A DNA stretch of 64,000 bases, taken from contig CAJTNO010000002.1 of the NCBI GenBank assembly GCA_910577815.1, forward strand, positions 62,001-126,000, written 5' to 3'. The notes under the pieces are model-generated. The model saw only the letters and a program-made list of their open reading frames with translations, was not told the origin of the DNA and searched no databases. Shown piece after piece: positions 1 to 7,034 of this stretch (position 1 is the first letter of the stretch; each line of letters opens with the position of its first letter). Origin of the DNA: an uncultured Christensenella sp. (GTDB taxonomy: Bacteria > Bacillota > Clostridia > Christensenellales > CAG-917). Both the position numbers and the translations under genes were made by a program.

Positions 1-918
1 AACGGTAAACAACAGCTAACTTTTGATTATGCTCTTGAAAACTATTATGGTTCTTTGAAAGCTACTGTCAAGGAAAGCTCTCTGTATACGGTGATGAACA
101 GCTTTAAAATCCATATAACCCCATTCTTCACCGGCAAAGATATGACCACAATAAAGGCAGAGACCGTCTACGCGTGGCAGGACGCACTTTGGAGTAAGGT
201 TAAACAAAACGGACAACCTTATTCTCAAACGCAGCTACGCAAGATTAGGAGCGAATTTTGTGCGTTTGTACATTGGTGTGCAAAACGTTATAACATAAAA
301 GATTTTCTTTCTACTGTAGATGCTCCTAAACGCCGTTATCAAAAGCGTGAATACACTATATGGACAAAAGAACAGTTTATGCAATTCTACTCTGTTATCG
401 ATAATGAGCGATATAAGGCTATCTTCTATACTTTATTCTTCAGCGGTATACGCTGCGGAGAATTGCAAGCTCTTACACCGGCAGACTACAATGGAAAGGA
501 TTTAACAATTAAAACAACTTACAATCGCTACACATTGGACGGCACCCCGTACAAAATAACTCCGACAAAGAATTATAAGCCGCATAAGGTTCCCTTACCC
601 GCGCACGCTCGCGCCATACTTGATAGTTGGTTGGAATATAAAAAGAAAAACGGTATTGCCAATAACTTTATTTTCGGCTCAGAACATCCGATAAGTAAAA
701 ACCCTATTCAATATGCTCTGGACAAGTATACTAAATTAGCTAATCTCTCTAAAATAAGAATACACGATTTTCGTCATTCCTACGTATCGATGTTATTGTC
801 CAACGGTACAAATTTTGCTGTTATAGCCAAGCTCATAGGCGATACCATCGAGCAAGTGGTAAAGACATATTCGCATTTAATAAATGACGACTTAGTAAAA
901 GCGATTGAAAATTTGTAA
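1..918 (+). CDS. Tyrosine recombinase (phage/ICE-type integrase), 5' end cut by window
   Basis: The frame is open from base 1, so the N-terminus lies outside the window; 305 codons are visible. The N-terminal part resembles a SAM-like core-binding domain and the rest a phage-integrase catalytic domain. Visible catalytic-type residues are the Arg in GIRCGEL, the HDFRHS (HxxR) box and the Tyr in KTYSHL. The usual LGH before the tyrosine reads LIGD, so the third His/Trp position is Asp. The gene ends 130 bp from the 3' end of a tRNA-Leu gene, the usual arrangement for an element inserted in a tRNA. The element body would lie to the left. A TTG at 55 could be read as a start, but the continuous upstream frame argues for truncation. 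Confidence 0.9.
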   Translation, partial: NGKQQLTFDYALENYYGSLKATVKESSLYTVMNSFKIHITPFFTGKDMTTIKAETVYAWQDALWSKVKQNGQPYSQTQLRKIRSEFCAFVHWCAKRYNIKDFLSTVDAPKRRYQKREYTIWTKEQFMQFYSVIDNERYKAIFYTLFFSGIRCGELQALTPADYNGKDLTIKTTYNRYTLDGTPYKITPTKNYKPHKVPLPAHARAILDSWLEYKKKNGIANNFIFGSEHPISKNPIQYALDKYTKLANLSKIRIHDFRHSYVSMLLSNGTNFAVIAKLIGDTIEQVVKTYSHLINDDLVKAIENL

Positions 919-921
919 TTT

Positions 922-983
922 ATATCACAAAAAATATCACAAAATTAAGTAAATATTGCTTCAAAATAGTTAAATTAAGTAAA
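922..983. repeat. Direct repeats between integrase and tRNA-Leu (possible integrase arm sites)
   Basis: ATATCACAAAA occurs at 922-932 and again at 934-944 (12-bp period). AAATTAAGTAAA occurs at 942-953 and 972-983 (30 bp apart). Tyrosine integrases commonly bind short direct repeats (arm sites) beside the int gene, so these are candidates. The function is inferred only. Confidence 0.4.
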
Positions 984-1040
984 AACAAAAAAATAAAAAC
1001 CGCCAAAACCCTACTAAACAGTGGAATTTTGACGGCTTTT
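980..1040 (-). terminator. Rho-independent terminator after tRNA-Leu
   Basis: Read on the minus strand, an imperfect stem (arms 1025-1040 and 996-1010) with a CCG-rich core is followed by a T-rich run at 980-1000. It lies just downstream of the tRNA-Leu 3' end. Confidence 0.7.
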
Positions 1041-1048
1041 AATTTAGG

Positions 1049-1136
1049 TGGTGCGGTTGACGGGACTTGAACCCACATGAACGTACTGCTCACAAGAACC
1101 TGAATCTTGCGCGTCTGCCAATTCCGCCACAACCGC
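1049..1136 (-). tRNA. tRNA-Leu (anticodon CAG)
   Basis: An 85-nt class II tRNA plus an encoded CCA at 1049-1051. The acceptor stem pairs GCGGTTG with CAACCGC. The anticodon stem CAAGA/TCTTG encloses the loop TTCAGGT, giving anticodon CAG, followed by a long variable arm and GGTTCAAGTCC in the T arm. It decodes CUG. The 3' end faces the integrase and is the likely attachment site of the element to the left. Confidence 0.95.
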
Positions 1137-1145
1137 ATTGCTCAT

Positions 1146-1174
1146 ATTCTAACGCAACGGGACAGCATTGTCAA
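1146..1174 (-). promoter_or_regulatory. Promoter of tRNA-Leu
   Basis: On the minus strand TTGACA (1169-1174), a 17-bp spacer and TAGAAT (1146-1151). Transcription would start about 3 bp before the mature tRNA 5' end at 1136. Confidence 0.75.
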
Positions 1175-1271
1175 ACGTTTTGTATCCGTCTGTTATTCAC
1201 TTATTTTGATTATTAGATGTAGAATAAATGTTTAATATAAAGAATTGCCAAACAGATACAGTCTTTATTAC

Positions 1272-1301
1272 AAAAATGCGTGCCATATGGCACACATTTT
1301 T
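1272..1301. terminator. Symmetrical hairpin terminator
   Basis: A 30-bp nearly perfect inverted repeat: A5 tract, a GTGCCATATGGCAC core and T5 tract. It can terminate in both directions. Its core is almost the same as the hairpin at 1479-1513. Confidence 0.6.
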
Positions 1302-1478
1302 CATTGTGTTATTAGTACGAAAATGCTAATATGCACTATTTGGCGCAAAGCGCCCAACAAGCAAAAGATTTTGCGAAATTATATTTGAGGCGTGTAATTT
1401 TATCCGAACTGATAGCAAAGCAATCTTTTGCGCGGTAGTAACGAAAAAAATGTTGCCAAATAGGTCACGCATTTTAAT
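1302..1478. other. Non-coding interval with imperfect inverted repeats between the two hairpins
   Basis: No convincing gene is seen. CTATTTGGC near the left end and GCCAAATAG near the right end are inverted copies. The small hairpin GCAAAA-GA-TTTTGC on the left is answered by a related GCAAAG/CTTTTGC on the right. The segment may be a decayed small palindromic element. Confidence 0.35.
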
Positions 1479-1513
1479 AAAAAAATGCGCACCATATGGC
1501 ACACATTTTTTTG
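1479..1513 (-). terminator. Terminator after tRNA-Pro
   Basis: On the minus strand a stem centred on CCATATGG with flanking complementary A/T tracts, followed by seven T. It begins directly after the tRNA-Pro CCA end. Confidence 0.75.
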
Positions 1514-1514
1514 T

Positions 1515-1591
1515 TGGTCTGGGTGAGAAGACTTGAACTTCCGGCCTCATGAACCCCATTCATGCACGCTACCAAACTGCGCTACACCCAG
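1515..1591 (-). tRNA. tRNA-Pro (anticodon GGG)
   Basis: A 77-nt cloverleaf including an encoded CCA (1515-1517). The acceptor stem pairs CTGGGTG with CACCCAG. The anticodon stem CATGA/TCATG encloses the loop ATGGGGT, giving anticodon GGG. The T arm has GTTCAAGTC. It decodes CCC/CCU. Confidence 0.95.
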
Positions 1592-1602
1592 ATAGCTATG
1601 TT

Positions 1603-1631
1603 ATTATAAATTCAAATGCGCCAAAAGACAA
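1603..1631 (-). promoter_or_regulatory. Promoter of tRNA-Pro
   Basis: On the minus strand TTGTCT (1626-1631), a 17-bp spacer and a perfect TATAAT (1603-1608), ending 11 bp before the tRNA 5' end. Confidence 0.75.
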
Positions 1632-1727
1632 CCGAATTAAAGCAAAAAGTTTAATTTTATGTTAAAATCTTTTAAACGCACATACACAATATAGTCTTTT
1701 ATATGCAAAAATCGCTCTTTTTGATTA

Positions 1728-1755
1728 TTGACTAAACATAAACAACTGTTATAAT
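1728..1755 (+). promoter_or_regulatory. Promoter of the TSCPD gene
   Basis: TTGACT (1728-1733), a 16-bp spacer and TATAAT (1750-1755), 29 bp before the ATG at 1785. Confidence 0.7.
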
Positions 1756-1784
1756 ATTGGTATCAATCAAATTTAGAGGACAAA

Positions 1785-2045
1785 ATGGAATACGTATATT
1801 TTACAAGAGGCACCTGCTCATCGCAAATTACGTTTGACCTTGACGGCGACGTAGTGACTAACGTACGCTTCAGAGGAGGATGTAACGGAAACCTTCAGGG
1901 AATATCCAAGCTTGTAAACGGAAAAACCGTAGACGAGATAGAAAGCATATTGAAAGGCGTAACCTGCGGCTTCAAATCCACCTCCTGCCCCGACCAGCTC
2001 GCCATTGCCGTGCGCGAAGCAAAGACAAAGCTTGCAGCCAAATAA
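1785..2045 (+). CDS. TSCPD-domain protein (TIGR03905-like)
   Basis: An 86-residue protein with four cysteines in the family pattern: Cys11 in GTCSS, Cys33 in GGCNGN, Cys61 in VTCGF and the TSCPD-like motif TSCPDQ near the C-terminus. The same domain is found at the end of some class II ribonucleotide reductases and as a small free-standing protein in anaerobic Firmicutes, where it probably binds metal. Its precise role is not known. The start is supported by AGAGGA 6 bp before the ATG and by the promoter upstream. It is a single-gene unit convergent with the feo operon and shares the palindrome at 2098-2127 as a terminator. Confidence 0.85.
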   Translation: MEYVYFTRGTCSSQITFDLDGDVVTNVRFRGGCNGNLQGISKLVNGKTVDEIESILKGVTCGFKSTSCPDQLAIAVREAKTKLAAK

Positions 2046-2097
2046 GTACCGCAACAATTTTTATTTACTGTTCTGTAGTTTAGATATTATATAATTG

Positions 2098-2127
2098 TTA
2101 AGGCGGCGGCATATGCCGCCGCCTTAA
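2098..2127. terminator. Perfect 30-bp palindrome between convergent genes
   Basis: The 15-bp arms are perfectly complementary and GC-rich (TTAAGGCGGCGGCAT and its reverse complement). There is no strong T run on either side, so strength is uncertain. It lies between the TSCPD gene and the feo operon, which converge here. Confidence 0.6.
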
Positions 2128-2182
2128 CTCATTAAAAGAGAGGGAATGTCGTTCCTGCCGATACAAGAACAAAATTATTAGT

Positions 2183-2377
2183 TTATTTTTTTATCGAATC
2201 GGCGTTATCATCCGAAACGTTTTCCGCGTGACAGGAGCGGTTACAATTCTTTGAGTACGGACATCCTGCACAGCTGCCGGTAGGCTTTCCTTTTATTTTT
2301 CGCACAATATATGTCGCCAAAGCTCCGAGTACGGCAAGCACGGCAAATACTATGATTACTATTTCTACTGCGCCCAT
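2183..2377 (-). CDS. FeoB-associated Cys-rich membrane protein
   Basis: A 64-residue protein with one N-terminal membrane helix (about residues 5-25), a basic stretch, then CAGCPYSKNCNRSC, a cysteine cluster typical of the small FeoB_associated family. It starts 3 bp after the feoB stop, so it is the last gene of the feo operon. The family is thought to help FeoB ferrous iron uptake at the membrane, perhaps in iron handling or complex stability, but its mechanism is not established. Orientation, size and context all fit the family. Confidence 0.88.
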   Translation of the reverse strand: MGAVEIVIIVFAVLAVLGALATYIVRKIKGKPTGSCAGCPYSKNCNRSCHAENVSDDNADSIKK

Positions 2378-2380
2378 AAA

Positions 2381-4678
2381 TTACTCCGATTTTGTACGCT
2401 TAAGCTTGCGCTTTAATTTACCGAAGAACTCGCCTATGTGAATTATTCCTTTATTATCAAGCACAATCAGCGCAATTACCGCCGCCCATACGACAAGGAA
2501 GATAAATAACGTCCACCACCAGGAGCCTATCAGATAAATCATAGAGCCTACTATATACGAGGTAGCCACCCAGAACAGCAGCGTCCATCTGAACGAACTC
2601 TTGGAGGGAGATTCCGCCCTTGCGGTAGCCACGGCGGCGAAGCAAGGAATAGTAAGCAGATTAAACGCTATAAACGATATCAATGCGGGAATACCTACGC
2701 CTGTCGCGCCTATAAGCGCCTGAATGGCGTCCACGCCTTTCATAGCCTCGTCGGCAACGAAGCCGCTGACTACGCAAGCCGCGAGAGTACCGAACGTAGC
2801 TATGACGTTCTCCTTTGCTATAAGTCCCGTAATTGCGGCAACCGCGAACACCCAACCGAACGCTCCGAGCTGACTGCCGAAGCCGAGAGGCGTAAACAAC
2901 GGCTGAATGAGCTGTCCGAGATTTGCAAGAATACTGTTGTTCATCTCCGCGTCGGGCAGATAGTGCCAGTTCCAGGAGAAATGACTGAAGAACCAGATGA
3001 CAATTGTGGATACGAGTATAATCGTAAACGCCTTTTTGATGAAGTGCTTGAGCTTATCCCACAGATGCAACATAAGATTTTTAAATTGCGGAGCGTGATA
3101 TGCGGGCAGCTCCATAATAAACGGAGGCACGTCGCCCTTCATAGTCGTATGTCGCATAAGCAGAATTGCGCATATTGCAACCACTATTCCCAGCAAATAC
3201 ATACTGTACGTAATTATATCAGCATTGTTTATATTTGCGAGGGATAGAATACCTCCCGCGACGGCGGTAAGAATAGGAAGCTTGGCGCCGCAGCTGAAAA
3301 ACGGAATAACTCTGAGAGTTGCGGTACGCTCGTTCTGGTCGGCAAGCGTACGCGTATTTACTATGGCGGGAACGGAGCATCCGAAGCCCATAATCATAGG
3401 CATAAACGCCCTTCCCGACAGTCCGAATTTGCGGAATATTCTATCCAATATAAACGCTACCCTCGCCATATAGCCGCTGTCCTCGAGTATGGAGAAAAAC
3501 AGGAACAGCAGTAAAATCTGAGGCAGGAAGCTGAGCACGGAAAACAGACCGCCGAGTATTCCGTCGCAGATAAAGCCCGTAGCCCACTGCGCGACCGCTC
3601 CGTTCTCCATAGCCGTGCGTATTCCGTTTGTAATCGCGTCAGTGGCAAGCCCGAGCAGATTTTGCAGGAACACGCCGGGCGCGGCAATTCCGCCCTCCCC
3701 GAACAGCCCCGCGGCGACAGTGCCGTCAAGCGATGTCCAGCCCTCGGGAAGTCCGTAGCCTATAAACAAAAAGTTTTCCGAAAACGTCAGATGGAATATT
3801 GCAAACAAAATCAATAGGAATATAGGTATTCCCCATATCTTGTGCGTAAGCACCCTGTCGGCTCTGTCCGAGCGGGATATACGCTCCCTCTCGCCGTTCT
3901 TGTTTTTTACGACTACAGTCGAATAATTTTTGGATATGTATTTATATCGGCTGTCCGCAACAATCGCTTCGAAATCACTGCCGAAGGTATCATCCTCGAA
4001 GGTCTGCTTAAACTCCTCCACCATTTTTGCGGAATCGGGATGCATCTGAACCTCGATTTCGTCAAGCTCCACAAGCTTAATCGCGTGAAAGAGCGCGTTA
4101 TCGACCTTTTGTCCCTCGAGCGCAATTTTACAGTCGCGGATAAGGTGCATTACTGGCGAAGCCGACATAACGGTGGAGCCTGCCCTCGTCTGCTTAGAGA
4201 CCTCGTATGCGCGCTGCATAAGCGCATCGAGTCCGTTCTCCTTGAGCGCGCTTATAGCAACCACGGGCAAGCCTATCTTCTCCTCGAGCTTCGCGGGGTC
4301 TATCTTGTCGCCGTTTTTTTCGACTGCGTCCATCATATTCAAGGCTATGACGATAGGCACGTCAATCTCCATAATCTGAGTGGTCAGATACAGATTTCTC
4401 TCAAGATTTGTGGCGTCTATTATATTGATGATACAATCGGGCTTTTCGTCGAGAATATAATTTCGGGATATAACCTCCTCCGGTGTATAAGGCGAGAGCG
4501 AATATATACCCGGAAGGTCCACTATAGATATAGGCTCGGCGCATTTTTTATATACGCCCTCCTTTTTGTCAACAGTAACGCCGGGCCAGTTACCCACGTG
4601 CGCGGTAGAACCCGTAAGACTGTTAAACAGCGTAGTTTTTCCGCAGTTGGGATTTCCCGCAAGCGCAAACTTAATCAT
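2381..4678 (-). CDS. feoB: Ferrous iron transport protein B
   Basis: A 765-residue GTP-gated Fe(II) transporter. The N-terminal G domain shows G1 GNPNCGKTT (about residues 9-17), G3 DLPG and G4 NMMD, followed by a helical spacer. The rest is a polytopic membrane region containing the Gate motifs, with a conserved Cys in FFSCGAKLP. I place the start at the ATG at 4678 because GGAGG lies 9 bp upstream; a TTG at 4702 gives eight extra residues but no better site. The preceding feoA stops at 4699, leaving a 20-bp gap. Operon order is feoA-feoA-feoB-Cys-rich protein. Iron-dependent control is likely; see the dyads upstream of the operon. Confidence 0.97.
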   Translation of the reverse strand: MIKFALAGNPNCGKTTLFNSLTGSTAHVGNWPGVTVDKKEGVYKKCAEPISIVDLPGIYSLSPYTPEEVISRNYILDEKPDCIINIIDATNLERNLYLTTQIMEIDVPIVIALNMMDAVEKNGDKIDPAKLEEKIGLPVVAISALKENGLDALMQRAYEVSKQTRAGSTVMSASPVMHLIRDCKIALEGQKVDNALFHAIKLVELDEIEVQMHPDSAKMVEEFKQTFEDDTFGSDFEAIVADSRYKYISKNYSTVVVKNKNGERERISRSDRADRVLTHKIWGIPIFLLILFAIFHLTFSENFLFIGYGLPEGWTSLDGTVAAGLFGEGGIAAPGVFLQNLLGLATDAITNGIRTAMENGAVAQWATGFICDGILGGLFSVLSFLPQILLLFLFFSILEDSGYMARVAFILDRIFRKFGLSGRAFMPMIMGFGCSVPAIVNTRTLADQNERTATLRVIPFFSCGAKLPILTAVAGGILSLANINNADIITYSMYLLGIVVAICAILLMRHTTMKGDVPPFIMELPAYHAPQFKNLMLHLWDKLKHFIKKAFTIILVSTIVIWFFSHFSWNWHYLPDAEMNNSILANLGQLIQPLFTPLGFGSQLGAFGWVFAVAAITGLIAKENVIATFGTLAACVVSGFVADEAMKGVDAIQALIGATGVGIPALISFIAFNLLTIPCFAAVATARAESPSKSSFRWTLLFWVATSYIVGSMIYLIGSWWWTLFIFLVVWAAVIALIVLDNKGIIHIGEFFGKLKRKLKRTKSE

Positions 4679-4698
4679 CTGTCCGTTACCTCCTCCAA

Positions 4699-5013
4699 TC
4701 AATTTTTATCTCTTTTTGAAAACAGACCGAACCTCTTTTGCTTTTTCTGTTCGCCGTTCTCTTTCAGTCTGCGTTCCTCGTCCTCGGAGCATTCGCAGGT
4801 AACAGCCTGCGCTTCCGTCTTTCTCAACGTAAGCTCGTAGCCGCGCATAGTAACCTCTATCGGGTCGCCGAGCGGAGCCATCTTTCTGAGCGTTACCTCC
4901 GCGCCGGGAGTTACGCCCATATCGAATAGCCTGCGCCTTATCCTTCCGTCGCCGCCGACAGCCGTGATAACGCCAGACTGTCCTATAATAAATCGGTCAA
5001 GTGTTTTTTTCAT
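4699..5013 (-). CDS. feoA: FeoA-domain protein with charged Cys-containing tail
   Basis: A 104-residue protein. Residues about 4-72 form an SH3-like FeoA domain (GQSGVITAVGGDGRIRRRLFDMGVTPGAEV is the usual signature region). A C-terminal extension of about 30 residues follows, with CECS and many Lys/Glu residues, not part of the basic FeoA fold. FeoA is a small cytosolic partner of FeoB. The start at 5013 is chosen over the longer frame because AAGGAG lies 5 bp before this ATG. It sits between the shorter FeoA gene and feoB and is certainly co-transcribed with them. Confidence 0.92.
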   Translation of the reverse strand: MKKTLDRFIIGQSGVITAVGGDGRIRRRLFDMGVTPGAEVTLRKMAPLGDPIEVTMRGYELTLRKTEAQAVTCECSEDEERRLKENGEQKKQKRFGLFSKRDKN

Positions 5014-5023
5014 AGCAACTCCT

Positions 5024-5236
5024 TTATGCCACAAGAATTTTTGTCGCAAGATTGCGGTCAAGCGCGAGCCGACCGTCCTTAATCATACAAATTGTGCTTC
5101 CGCCGCTTTGAGATACTATCCTGATTGTAGAGGACAGCGTTATCCCAAGGCTTTCAAGATGCTTTTTTGTCTTTTCGTCAGTCAGAATTCTTACTATCGT
5201 AAGGTCCTTGCCTATCGGCGCTACTATAAGCGGCAT
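5024..5236 (-). CDS. Short FeoA-domain protein, first gene of the feo operon
   Basis: A 70-residue SH3-like FeoA-domain protein containing KKHLESLGIT and ending after the second beta-sheet half. It is preceded by AAAGGAGAG and stops 10 bp before the start of the second feoA. Two tandem FeoA-like genes before feoB are common in Clostridia; whether the two form a heteromer on FeoB is not known. Transcription should start near 5290 from the promoter at 5297-5325. Confidence 0.9.
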   Translation of the reverse strand: MPLIVAPIGKDLTIVRILTDEKTKKHLESLGITLSSTIRIVSQSGGSTICMIKDGRLALDRNLATKILVA

Positions 5237-5267
5237 TTCTCTCTCCTTTCGGCAGTATATGCACGAA

Positions 5268-5285
5268 TGTGAAACTTATTTCATA
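5268..5285. promoter_or_regulatory. Operator-like dyad A
   Basis: TGTGAAACTTATTTCATA, a dyad with 7-bp arms (one mismatch) around 4 bp. It spans about +5 to +22 of the predicted feo transcript, where a bound protein would block transcription. An inverted copy lies at 5343-5360. Confidence 0.55.
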
Positions 5286-5296
5286 TTTTCGATATG

Positions 5297-5325
5297 ATAA
5301 TATCACTCGGATTTTTTCAAGTCAA
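5297..5325 (-). promoter_or_regulatory. Promoter of the feo operon
   Basis: On the minus strand TTGACT (5320-5325), a 17-bp spacer and TATTAT (5297-5302), placing +1 near 5290. Dyad A follows the start and dyad B lies upstream of the -35. Confidence 0.75.
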
Positions 5326-5342
5326 CCGTTTGAAATAAAAAA

Positions 5343-5360
5343 TATGAAATTTTTTTCACA
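5343..5360. promoter_or_regulatory. Operator-like dyad B
   Basis: On the minus strand TGTGAAAAAAATTTCATA, matching dyad A in both 7-bp arms (TGTGAAA and TTTCATA). It sits between the feo and tetR promoters, about 53-70 bp upstream of both predicted start sites. Confidence 0.55.
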
Positions 5361-5377
5361 TTTTGCATTTTTATATA

Positions 5378-5406
5378 TTGCAAAACGCGTTAAAATATCT
5401 TATAAT
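5378..5406 (+). promoter_or_regulatory. Promoter of the TetR gene
   Basis: TTGCAA (5378-5383), a 17-bp spacer and TATAAT (5401-5406). The start site near 5413 gives a short leader before the ATG at 5458. Confidence 0.7.
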
Positions 5407-5457
5407 AATTTTAAATTATAGAATACGCAAACGCGCGTTAAACAAAAAAGGTCGGAT

Positions 5458-6057
5458 ATGAGTCAGGACGTACGCACTCCCCAACAGGAGCGCGCCATCG
5501 AAAAAAAGAATAAAATCGTACACGCGGGCTACGAGCTGTTTTCGGAGGTAGGCTATTACAGCACCAACACCGCTCAGATAGCAAAGCGCGCGGGCGTGTC
5601 CACAGGCATAGTGTACGGATACTTTAAGGACAAGCACGATATACTGCTTGAGGTTTTGTCCATACATTTAAACAATTCTTTTTCGCCGATATTTGAGCTG
5701 ATAGACGGTCTGTGCGCTCCTATCAACTATTACACTCTTGCGAAAAACGTTTTGGATATCGCAATAAATCTGCATAAAAAAGGCGCGAAAATACACGAAG
5801 CGCTTCACTCGCTTTCGCACTCAGACGAAGCGGTAAACGCAAAATTTATAGAAATAGAGGACAGTCTTACGCTACAGATTTCGGACAGGCTTGCTTCTTT
5901 GGGCGCGGACTCTCCGAATCTCGGCGAAAGAATACACTTTGCGATGGATATAGTTCAGTCCTTCTCGCACGAATACGTATTTGACAATCATCCTTATATA
6001 GACTACGACGCAATGCGCACCATTGTGGAAAATACCATAGTTGCGCTGTTTATATAA
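5458..6057 (+). CDS. TetR/AcrR-family transcriptional regulator
   Basis: A 199-residue protein. Residues about 8-55 are a TetR-type helix-turn-helix: the segment TNTAQIAKRAGVSTGIVYGYF followed by KHDILLEVL is diagnostic. The all-helical C-terminal part would bind a ligand that cannot be named. It is divergent from the feo operon, and two copies of an 18-bp dyad lie between them, so it may regulate feo, itself, or both. That is inference: ferrous iron operons are more often controlled by Fur or DtxR-type proteins. The ATG at 5458 is preceded by a modest AAGGT site. Confidence 0.92.
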   Translation: MSQDVRTPQQERAIEKKNKIVHAGYELFSEVGYYSTNTAQIAKRAGVSTGIVYGYFKDKHDILLEVLSIHLNNSFSPIFELIDGLCAPINYYTLAKNVLDIAINLHKKGAKIHEALHSLSHSDEAVNAKFIEIEDSLTLQISDRLASLGADSPNLGERIHFAMDIVQSFSHEYVFDNHPYIDYDAMRTIVENTIVALFI

Positions 6058-6083
6058 TTATTCAACTATCGACTATTCTTATA

Positions 6084-7019
6084 TTATCCGACAAGCACGT
6101 GCATATTTCTGAGCTCGGCGTTTTTAATCCTTTTCTGTATGGCAAAGCCGTAAGGCTCGAGGTAATTGCCCTCGCAATCGGCAAGTCCTTGATTTTTAAG
6201 CTCATCAGCCACCGCAAGCGCAATATCCTCCACTATCTCGCGCTTTACTTTTCTGCCCGTTTCATCGTTGTCGGCAGTCAGCAAAAATTCCAATGGCGCG
6301 CACATCTCGGACAGTATGTCAAGCTGCCTTAAGGCTCTGAACGTCCATTTAAAATAAGGACAGTGCTTTTTATTAAGTAAAAATATCATTTCGCAGGCAT
6401 TGCGTACAAACTCGCAAAGCGCAAGCGCCGCCGCGCCCTCCTCGCCGTGAGCGATACATCTCGGATAGTTATACTGCCCCGTCTGTGCCATTCTGACTGC
6501 GGCAGCCGCGATTTTTTTAAGACGTACGTCCTCGGGCATTCCGTTTGCAATCCGCTCTCTTATTTTGCTAAACTCCCCCAAATCGTCGCGGAACACCTCT
6601 CCGTTTACCGCCTCCGCAAAATATGCGCTTTCGGTAAACAGCCAATCCTTAAGCGTAGCGGGCGCGCCGTCGCAGCCCGTATACCTTCTGTAGAAATCTC
6701 CTATTATAGATACTCCCTGCGAATTCGCGCCAATCGCGCTTGTATGCTCGAGCCTTGCTCCGCAATATTCGGATTTTATTCTGTCGTACGCGCGCGTAAG
6801 CTTAAAGCCTATCGCCGCCTCGTCCTCGCGCGTCAGCCACATACAGAAGCCTGTTTCAAAATCGTGGTCGCGGGATATTTCATCATCGAAGCCGAAGCAC
6901 TCCGAGCCGTGTCCCGCAAGCCCTACGGCTATTCGTCCGACGTATTCGCCGAACTCGCGCTCTATCATAGGCGCGCCGCATTCCATATAAAACCTTTTTG
7001 CTTCCTCTAAACCCTTCAT
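6084..7019 (-). CDS. DUF4037-domain protein (nucleotidyltransferase-like)
   Basis: A 311-residue protein of the DUF4037 family. Near residues 36-52 it has GSECFGFDDEISRDHDF, which resembles the Gly-Ser...Asp-x-Asp core of DNA-polymerase-beta-type nucleotidyltransferases, followed by a helical C-terminal region with YNYPRC and a KWTFRALR segment. Substrate and reaction are unknown. It begins 15 bp after a TPR protein gene, and I recall DUF4037 and TPR proteins occurring together in other Firmicutes. It is the last gene of the polA-coaE-TPR-DUF4037 operon. No good Shine-Dalgarno is seen, so translation may be coupled. Confidence 0.85.
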   Translation of the reverse strand: MKGLEEAKRFYMECGAPMIEREFGEYVGRIAVGLAGHGSECFGFDDEISRDHDFETGFCMWLTREDEAAIGFKLTRAYDRIKSEYCGARLEHTSAIGANSQGVSIIGDFYRRYTGCDGAPATLKDWLFTESAYFAEAVNGEVFRDDLGEFSKIRERIANGMPEDVRLKKIAAAAVRMAQTGQYNYPRCIAHGEEGAAALALCEFVRNACEMIFLLNKKHCPYFKWTFRALRQLDILSEMCAPLEFLLTADNDETGRKVKREIVEDIALAVADELKNQGLADCEGNYLEPYGFAIQKRIKNAELRNMHVLVG

Positions 7020-7034
7020 AAAAATAACCGTTAT

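Noticed and set aside
920..1138. Minus-strand reading frame of 72 residues
   Set aside because: It runs through the whole tRNA-Leu gene and its terminator; no ribosome site and no plausible protein composition.
1326..1559. Minus-strand reading frame of 77 residues
   Set aside because: It overlaps tRNA-Pro and its terminator hairpin; spurious.
3842..4840. Long plus-strand frame of 332 residues opposite feoB
   Set aside because: Antisense to a certain feoB/feoA; rich in Arg and Cys from reversed codons and lacking a domain or ribosome site. The same applies to other long antisense frames at 9578-10672, 19408-20832 and 21779-23044.
5268..5360. Rex-binding sites (TTGTGAA-N4-TTCACAA) in the feo region
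   Set aside because: The two dyads resemble Rex boxes in their half-sites, but the spacing between TGTGAA and TTCA is 6, not 4, and the outer bases do not match.
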